A DNA stretch of 11,638 bases from Chitinophagales bacterium (GTDB lineage Bacteria; Bacteroidota; Bacteroidia; Chitinophagales; UBA10324), in contig JACCZV010000037.1 in NCBI GenBank assembly GCA_013695775.1, forward strand, positions 1-11,638, given 5' to 3'. Below the pieces are notes generated by a model, which ran no database searches, was not told where the DNA came from, and saw only the letters and a list, made by a program, of their open reading frames with translations. Positions 6,829 to 11,638 of the stretch are shown here, one piece after another (within the stretch, counting starts at the first letter, position 1; each line of letters starts with the position of its first letter). A program made the position numbers and the translations under genes.

Positions 6829-7752
6829 TTATTTTAACCAGGCCGGTAATTGAGTGATCCCTTTGTTACGAAGAAGGTCAGCTAATTGTTTATTATAGGG
6901 TGCGTAAAGTGTTTCGAGGTAGTCTCTTTCTTCCAAACTCATTTTCTCACGACTGCTTTCACTTGCATTCACTTTTTTGTAAAGACTGCGTAAAGTTCGC
7001 TTCAATCCTACATTTTTTCTCCAAAAAGATTCAAAATTTTTATTGAGTTCCAGCATGGCCTTATGCATCCAGCGATTTTTGTAGCCAATGGTTTGATTTT
7101 CAATTTTAAAATCTTCTGGTTTATAAAGCCTAAAATCTATGTTAAGCCATTGGCACAAATGGGCCATGAAAGCTGAAGTATCCTCTTTCAGATTCTCAAA
7201 AAATAATATCTTCACGTTGTCACCGAATATTTCAAGCCAACAGGTCAGATAATTAATGTAAAAACCCTCTTTTATTCCTCTGATGAATAGCGCCTCTTCA
7301 TCTTCTCTGTGGTCATCTATTTCCGATATAGCAAGCTCCTGTGATTTTTTGATAAACGCAGTAAAGGAAGTTTCCTTACCAAGATATGCATTCGCCTTTT
7401 TTCTCTCATAGAAAGAAAACAACCTGTCTACCGGATTGCGGAGGATAAAAATGATTTTTACTTCGGTACCAAGCTCCTTTTGAATACGTCGTGCAATGGT
7501 TTCCTTTCCGTATAAATAACTTGGACTTGCCTCCAGCCTATACCTTTTGTTTTGATGACAATGACTAAAATACCTGACGTATTCACTTAGGGCGGGAATA
7601 TCTTTGCCATATTTTAATGGCATAAAAAAGCCAATTTCCTTTGTTACCGAGCCGCATACATCAGAATGCAATGATAGATAGGTAAATACACTGGTTGTAC
7701 CTGCTTTATGAACTCCCCCAATGATCAGGTTTGGTAACTGCGAAAAATTCAT
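6829..7752 (-). CDS. PAPS-dependent sulfotransferase, divergent member
   Basis: This 307-residue cytosolic sulfotransferase has the 5'-phosphosulfate loop I-I-G-G-V-H-K-A-G-T-T-S (10-21), in which a His replaces the Pro seen in its neighbour. T-K-E-I-G-F-F follows at 37-43, E-A-S-P-S-Y-L at 74-80, and the 3'-phosphate motif L-R-N-P-V-D-R-L-F-S at 104-113. The C-terminus ends L-P-A-W-L-K, only loosely like the N-L-S-x-W end of the other operon members. It also lacks their Y-I-E-[LI]-G-[LM]-Y segment, having F-Y-I-N-Y-L-T-C-W in that place. It is therefore a more distant paralogue and probably recognises another acceptor or position. The ATG at 7752 lies 6 bases after the Wzy-like stop, and its own stop is 4 bases before the next sulfotransferase. 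Role in decorating the same polysaccharide is inferred from the operon. Confidence 0.93.
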   Translation of the reverse strand: MNFSQLPNLIIGGVHKAGTTSVFTYLSLHSDVCGSVTKEIGFFMPLKYGKDIPALSEYVRYFSHCHQNKRYRLEASPSYLYGKETIARRIQKELGTEVKIIFILRNPVDRLFSFYERKKANAYLGKETSFTAFIKKSQELAISEIDDHREDEEALFIRGIKEGFYINYLTCWLEIFGDNVKILFFENLKEDTSAFMAHLCQWLNIDFRLYKPEDFKIENQTIGYKNRWMHKAMLELNKNFESFWRKNVGLKRTLRSLYKKVNASESSREKMSLEERDYLETLYAPYNKQLADLLRNKGITQLPAWLK

Positions 7753-7758
7753 TCTTGT

Positions 7759-9120
7759 TTAAGTTAACCTCTGATTATGGGTGAGCCTATAATTGCGATC
7801 AGGATGTAATTGAGTATAGTAATGGAAAAAATGCATCGCAATAAATGAGGCTGCAATAGCAATGCCCGGATCAAAGAAGCTGCCACCCGTTGGTATTCCT
7901 CTTACGATGAAAAATATGATGAAAAAGAGGATGGCCTGGTAGAAATAATCGTTTTTAATTTCCTTGCGAAGCTTGCGGTGAGTTCTGAAGACCAGCCAGT
8001 ATTGAGATAACCCGATGAACAGACCAAGCAAGCCGAATTGGTAGACAACGCCAAGCATTCCTATATCAGAGGCGTAGAAATGGCCCAGCTCCGCCATAGG
8101 TCCACCTAACCAGTTATTACTGATTTTTCCATTCCCAAAAAACCAGCTGAAATTATGCTTAGCGAAATATTTGAAGGCGATTGCACTTTCGCGAAGCCGT
8201 GAATCCGCCGATGCCTCCCCCGTTTCCTGACCTGTGAGTACAAGAAAAACACTTGTGTACATATCCACTATGCGATCATTAATATCGGGTCTTAATACTT
8301 CCAGCATTCCAACAGTAGTCAGAATGAGCAGCACAAAAGCCAGGGAATAGTAAATGATCTTTTCTTTTCCGGCATATATAAGAAAATACAAGCCCAACGT
8401 TCCTAACAGAGCTACCGATGTCCCCCTTTTTTGATTGATGAAGAAGATGTAAGCAAAAAACCCGATAAAGAAAAGAGCATATATGACCCTGTTTGTTCTT
8501 ATAAACCGGACAAAATAGTAAATGGTAGCAAAAGCAAACCCGAAGATGTCGAACTCAAATTGACAACCGCCTTTGGTAGAATTACAATAGACAAACAATG
8601 TTCCCTCAAATTGATTAGGATTAAGTGTAACCAACATAAGTAAATACCAGGGCAGATTAAACCATGCACCAAACAAAAGTCCATCACGTATAATGGTTAG
8701 GTCAATAGCTTTAGTTTTTAAAAGATAGAAAATAAAAATGCCCGATAAAATGGAAAGCCATGACTTTTCGGCTGACATACCCAAAAAGACTGGCTGCCCA
8801 AAATAGAAATTAGTAACGAACCCCCCCTGAAGCATGACATAGGTGAGGAGAACTAAAATTATTATTTCATATGGTGTAAAGCCGGAATTTTTTACAAGTA
8901 GTTTATCAATTATGTAAACTATAGTGAAAGAGAGATAGACAAAAAGCATCGGATAGCCGCCATAAAGCAGGTAGTATAAAGTAAGCGGGCTTTTAATGAG
9001 TGTTCCGAAAATGTTTATGAAAAGAAAATAGATTCCCAAAACCTTCAGGCGCCGTTTCCAGGTATTCTGAATACTGGTAGTTGAAATTGGAGGTGATGAT
9101 AATTCTAATCCCTGCTGCAC
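7759..9120 (-). CDS. Multi-pass membrane protein, O-antigen polymerase/ligase (Wzy/WaaL)-like
   Basis: This 453-residue inner-membrane protein has about 12 predicted hydrophobic helices (roughly 28-45, 47-74, 83-107, 120-136, 147-166, 190-207, 213-230, 233-250, 254-273, then three after residue 350). A large soluble loop at about 274-350 sits between helices 9 and 10. It contains S-R-L-R-E-S-A-I-A-F, a N-F-S-W-F-F-G-N-G-K segment, and H-F-Y-A-S-D before the G-M-L-G-V-V-Y-Q-F-G-L-L-G helix. This matches the Wzy_C/O-antigen ligase layout, where a loop arginine and histidine and an 'npl-G-G' segment are typical. It would join lipid-linked repeat units in the periplasm. The only start in frame near the N-terminus is GTG at 9120, just after an in-frame TAA, which overlaps the GT2 gene by 16 bases. 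Polymerase versus ligase cannot be decided from sequence alone; operon context favours a polymerase. Confidence 0.82.
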   Translation of the reverse strand: MQQGLELSSPPISTTSIQNTWKRRLKVLGIYFLFINIFGTLIKSPLTLYYLLYGGYPMLFVYLSFTIVYIIDKLLVKNSGFTPYEIIILVLLTYVMLQGGFVTNFYFGQPVFLGMSAEKSWLSILSGIFIFYLLKTKAIDLTIIRDGLLFGAWFNLPWYLLMLVTLNPNQFEGTLFVYCNSTKGGCQFEFDIFGFAFATIYYFVRFIRTNRVIYALFFIGFFAYIFFINQKRGTSVALLGTLGLYFLIYAGKEKIIYYSLAFVLLILTTVGMLEVLRPDINDRIVDMYTSVFLVLTGQETGEASADSRLRESAIAFKYFAKHNFSWFFGNGKISNNWLGGPMAELGHFYASDIGMLGVVYQFGLLGLFIGLSQYWLVFRTHRKLRKEIKNDYFYQAILFFIIFFIVRGIPTGGSFFDPGIAIAASFIAMHFFHYYTQLHPDRNYRLTHNQRLT

Positions 9121-10193
9121 GTGCGTTTACCTAAAAGTATTTTAAGGATAAGAACCGATTCTTTTGAATTGCCTTCGGTAAGATTTTTTATGGCTTTAAG
9201 TGAAAGCCGGATAATGGGTGCGAAGATAAGGTACGGATAATAAAGTTGGTAGAATAACATCCAGCCGCGGTATTTGCAACACATAAAAAATAGTGGCCTT
9301 TGTTTACTTTTTATCTCCTTACCAGTAGTTACTCCCTGCTTGTGATATATGATGCTCTTATACGAATAGCCGTGCTTCCATCCCTTGAGAGCTCCACGCA
9401 CTTCCCAATCCATTTCCTCAAAATAGGCATAGTACACGTCATTCATTAATCCCACATCCTCAAGAAATTCCTTTCTTATAAATAACGAGGCGCCATATAC
9501 ATAATCAAATTTCACATCATCGTTATCATACTGACCTGTGTCTATCTCCTTTAGCCCAAGATGATATGACCATGTATTCCATTTATTAAACATGCCCCCA
9601 ATGGCATTGATTTTATCAGGCCAGCGATACCATAATAATTTTGAGCCTATGATACCTACCTTTTCAGATCTTGCTGCATATGCTGAGGCCTGATCAATAA
9701 GTGCACTTAATGCGTCATAATGTAATGTCGTGTCATTGTTCAGGAGCCAGATAAAATCAACATCGCCTTTTCTAAGAGCATACTTAGCACCAGCATTATT
9801 GCTACCTGCAAAGCCAATGTCAGTTCTTGCCTGAATAAAGATTAGAGGGTATCTGAAATTACCTGCGTCCGGAGCAATTTGCTCTTCGGCTGCTTTTTCC
9901 TTTTCGAGGATGTTTACGATTCCTGTTTCGTGAATTTCATATTCTACATATGCAATGGGTTTGTTGCAGGAGGGAAAGGAAAACTCTTTGATCTCTTTGG
10001 GCGGATTGAAATCAATTGTTTGTTTTCCTTCGGCCCAATTCTTTATTATTTGTAAAGAGGCTGGTGTGTTATTGTCTACAACTACAATCTGAAAATTGGT
10101 AAACGATTGCTTAGCCAGGCTTTCAATTGTTTCAACAGTGTTTTCATGGCCATTAAAGTTGACAAGTACAATGTATATTTTAGGTTGTTCCAT
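9105..10193 (-). CDS. GT2-family glycosyltransferase, rhamnosyltransferase-like layout
   Basis: This inverting GT-A glycosyltransferase, 362 residues from the chosen start, would work on the cytoplasmic face. The N-terminal strand is I-Y-I-V-L-V-N-F-N-G (6-15), followed by V-V-V-D-N-N-T (37-43). F-A-G-S-N-N-A-G is at 128-135, the metal/donor motif L-L-N-N-D-T at 150-155, and the acidic catalytic block F-E-E-M-D-W at 258-263; I-Y-H-K-Q-G at 282-287 completes a layout common in bacterial rhamnosyltransferases. A polar stretch at about 58-120 is an insertion between the first two core blocks. The frame opens at an ATG at 10265 that overlaps the sulfotransferase upstream, and a second ATG is at 10214. 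The ATG at 10193 starts M-E-Q-P-K just before the first strand and is preferred. It overlaps the Wzy-like gene start. Donor sugar is inferred only loosely. Confidence 0.93.
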   Translation of the reverse strand: MEQPKIYIVLVNFNGHENTVETIESLAKQSFTNFQIVVVDNNTPASLQIIKNWAEGKQTIDFNPPKEIKEFSFPSCNKPIAYVEYEIHETGIVNILEKEKAAEEQIAPDAGNFRYPLIFIQARTDIGFAGSNNAGAKYALRKGDVDFIWLLNNDTTLHYDALSALIDQASAYAARSEKVGIIGSKLLWYRWPDKINAIGGMFNKWNTWSYHLGLKEIDTGQYDNDDVKFDYVYGASLFIRKEFLEDVGLMNDVYYAYFEEMDWEVRGALKGWKHGYSYKSIIYHKQGVTTGKEIKSKQRPLFFMCCKYRGWMLFYQLYYPYLIFAPIIRLSLKAIKNLTEGNSKESVLILKILLGKRTCSRD

Positions 10194-10243
10194 AGCTTGT
10201 CTCTGTTGTGTCATGTTCCCCGAACCGGATGTTATCAGTGTTG

Positions 10244-11209
10244 CTATTGATCGACAGCAACCCATACGGAAAGATCTCTGTTGATGAGCTTGCCAAGTTT
10301 CATTACATCCTCTTTGAAAATTTCAGCTAGAAATCTTCTCTCTTCCTCTTTTAACTTAGGAAGGTTTTTATTTGTGTAGAGAGTTTTTTTAAATTTTGAT
10401 TTTATTGATTTTGGAAGAACACCTTTCAGCCAGTCTTTGATTCTTTTTTGAGAATTCAGGGTGCCTATGACCTTATTTTTGGGGACGAAGGAGGGATTGA
10501 ACTTTTGTGAATAATCTATCTCCACATCAGGGTTCACATTGAGAAAGCCAAACATATCCTTTACCACAGCACCTGCATCTTTTTTGAAATCATCAAAAAG
10601 GTAAATGCGCCGCTGACGTTCAGGAAAAATATCTATGAATCGCTTCACCTGTTCATAATACATTCCTATCTCTATATACAAATTGGAAATACCCCAGCCT
10701 TTAGGGCTTCGCGCTATATCTTTTTTCAAAGCTGTCATAAAATCGTCTCTCTCATAACCGATACGCAGATCCATTAAATAATGGCTGAATGCACGCTCTA
10801 CGGGATTGCGCAGCATCATGATCACCTTAGCATTTGGAAATTCATTAAAAATATTTCGTGCAGCCTCCGAGGAATAGAGGTAAGAATTGGTAATCTCCCC
10901 TATTGCCTTTTCACCATTCACATTTTTAAACAGTTGTTCATACTGGGTCCTTTCTTTCACAAATGCATGAAAGATTCCTTTACTCATATCTGTATCTAAG
11001 AAAACAGACAGATCTTTGTTAAGTGATCGGGCGTAGTTGGGGCGAAACTTTGAGTTATCAATATCGGTAGAGAAATGGTGTGTCTCTTTTATGGGTGCCA
11101 TATAAATCTGCGGATGCATCTTCATGTATTCATACAATGACGTTGTTCCGGATTTAGCAGCACCAACGACAAAAAAGTTTGGAAGCATCTCTTTCTTTAT
11201 TTCTGTCAT
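10244..11209 (-). CDS. PAPS-dependent sulfotransferase, paralogue of the one at 5943-6824
   Basis: This 321-residue cytosolic sulfotransferase is clearly a paralogue of the gene at 5943-6824. Both start M-T-E ... L-P-N-F-F-[IV]-V-G-A, share K-x-G-T-T-S-L-Y, the I-K-E block, L-R-N-P-V-E-R-A-F-S-H, Y-I-E-[IL]-G-[ML]-Y, and an end of the form L-[IL]-N-[RK]-[DN]-L-S-x-W. Here the 5'-phosphosulfate loop is at 14-24, Lys41-Glu42 the conserved pair, and the 3'-phosphate motif at 133-142 with Arg134 and Ser142. The frame runs on to a TTG at 11251, but the ATG at 11209 is preceded by an A-rich GAAAAGAAATTTACA leader and reproduces the paralogue start, so it is used. A longer region of about 30 residues after the K-E block (roughly 43-75) is absent from the paralogue. 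Eighty-eight bases separate it from the upstream partial sulfotransferase, the largest gap in the operon. Confidence 0.94.
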   Translation of the reverse strand: MTEIKKEMLPNFFVVGAAKSGTTSLYEYMKMHPQIYMAPIKETHHFSTDIDNSKFRPNYARSLNKDLSVFLDTDMSKGIFHAFVKERTQYEQLFKNVNGEKAIGEITNSYLYSSEAARNIFNEFPNAKVIMMLRNPVERAFSHYLMDLRIGYERDDFMTALKKDIARSPKGWGISNLYIEIGMYYEQVKRFIDIFPERQRRIYLFDDFKKDAGAVVKDMFGFLNVNPDVEIDYSQKFNPSFVPKNKVIGTLNSQKRIKDWLKGVLPKSIKSKFKKTLYTNKNLPKLKEEERRFLAEIFKEDVMKLGKLINRDLSVWVAVDQ

Positions 11210-11297
11210 TGTAAATTTCTTTTCGGTGACAAGAGGTATTGCCGGAAGCAATAAACCCGAAAATTGCGAATAGACCCGATTACGGATTTTGTTAATG

Positions 11298-11638
11298 TCA
11301 TTTCAATACCCAACTTGTAAGATCTCTCTTTATCAAATCCTGCAACCGAAGCACATCTTCGGAATATATATTTTTAAGATTATCCCTTGTTTCAGACTTC
11401 ATCTCTATTTTCTCAAGATTATATTTGTATACCGTGCTTTGAACTTTTAGGCGCATCCTTTTGCGCACATCTTTTGGCATGAGCTTTCCCAGGATTTTCT
11501 TTAGAGGGTTTGGCTTTTTTAAAAAGCTGTTTATCGCTTCCACCTTTGATTTTCCACTCACATTTAGCGCATCGGCAAATTCCAGAGCTATCTTCTCAAT
11601 GTTTAAAAATTCTTCGAGTGATCTCACCACTCCTTCAG
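11298..11638 (-). CDS. Sulfotransferase C-terminal part (5' end outside window)
   Basis: The frame is open to the right edge, with E-G-V before the first possible GTG, so this is the tail of a longer gene rather than a small protein; about 113 residues are visible. No PAPS-binding motif is present because the N-terminal half lies outside. The assignment rests on the C-terminus: Y-S-E-D-V-L-R-L-Q-D-L-I-K-R-D-L-T-S-W (near the end) matches F-K-E-D-V-M-K-L-G-K-L-I-N-R-D-L-S-V-W of the next gene and F-K-P-D-I-I-Q-L-E-K-L-L-N-K-N-L-S-A-W of the one at 5943-6824. A stretch of lysine- and arginine-rich residues before this block is also shared. It is the fourth sulfotransferase of the operon and lies directly upstream of its paralogue. 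Confidence 0.75.
   Translation of the reverse strand, partial: EGVVRSLEEFLNIEKIALEFADALNVSGKSKVEAINSFLKKPNPLKKILGKLMPKDVRKRMRLKVQSTVYKYNLEKIEMKSETRDNLKNIYSEDVLRLQDLIKRDLTSWVLK

Overview
The window looks like part of a Bacteroidetes-type chromosome. The base composition is moderately AT-rich, the start codons rarely have a clear Shine-Dalgarno sequence and instead sit behind A-rich leaders, and the aspartate-semialdehyde dehydrogenase and PfkB kinase look like Bacteroidetes proteins. The taxonomic call is inference from protein style, not from a marker gene. I see no RNA genes, insertion sequences, CRISPR arrays or phage genes.

Left part (1-3233): the 3' end of a PfkB-family sugar kinase (+) converges on asd, the aspartate-semialdehyde dehydrogenase (-). 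A small two-helix membrane protein (+) follows. Next is a stand-alone sulfotransferase (-) of the R-SGTT type with a hydrophobic, basic C-terminal tail. A two-CBS-domain protein (-) at 3234-3662 is followed by a terminator-like hairpin at 3180-3218.

Right part (3787-11638): one tightly packed minus-strand operon for making a surface polysaccharide. In transcription order (high to low coordinates) it holds a sulfotransferase cut by the window edge, a full sulfotransferase, a GT2 glycosyltransferase, a Wzy/WaaL-like polymerase, two more sulfotransferases, a GT4 glycosyltransferase, and an SDR enzyme resembling GDP-4-dehydro-6-deoxymannose reductases. From the GT2 gene onward the genes overlap or are separated by only 4 to 6 bases.

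The main feature is the number of sulfotransferases: four complete and one partial, four of them inside the glycan operon. The simplest reading is that the SDR supplies a GDP-6-deoxyhexose, GT2 and GT4 build a repeat unit, the PAPS-dependent sulfotransferases decorate it at several positions, and the Wzy-like protein polymerises it. The result would be a multiply sulfated exopolysaccharide, capsule or O-antigen. No PAPS synthesis, flippase, export or initiating transferase genes are in view, so the pathway is incomplete here. No gap between genes exceeds 300 bases.
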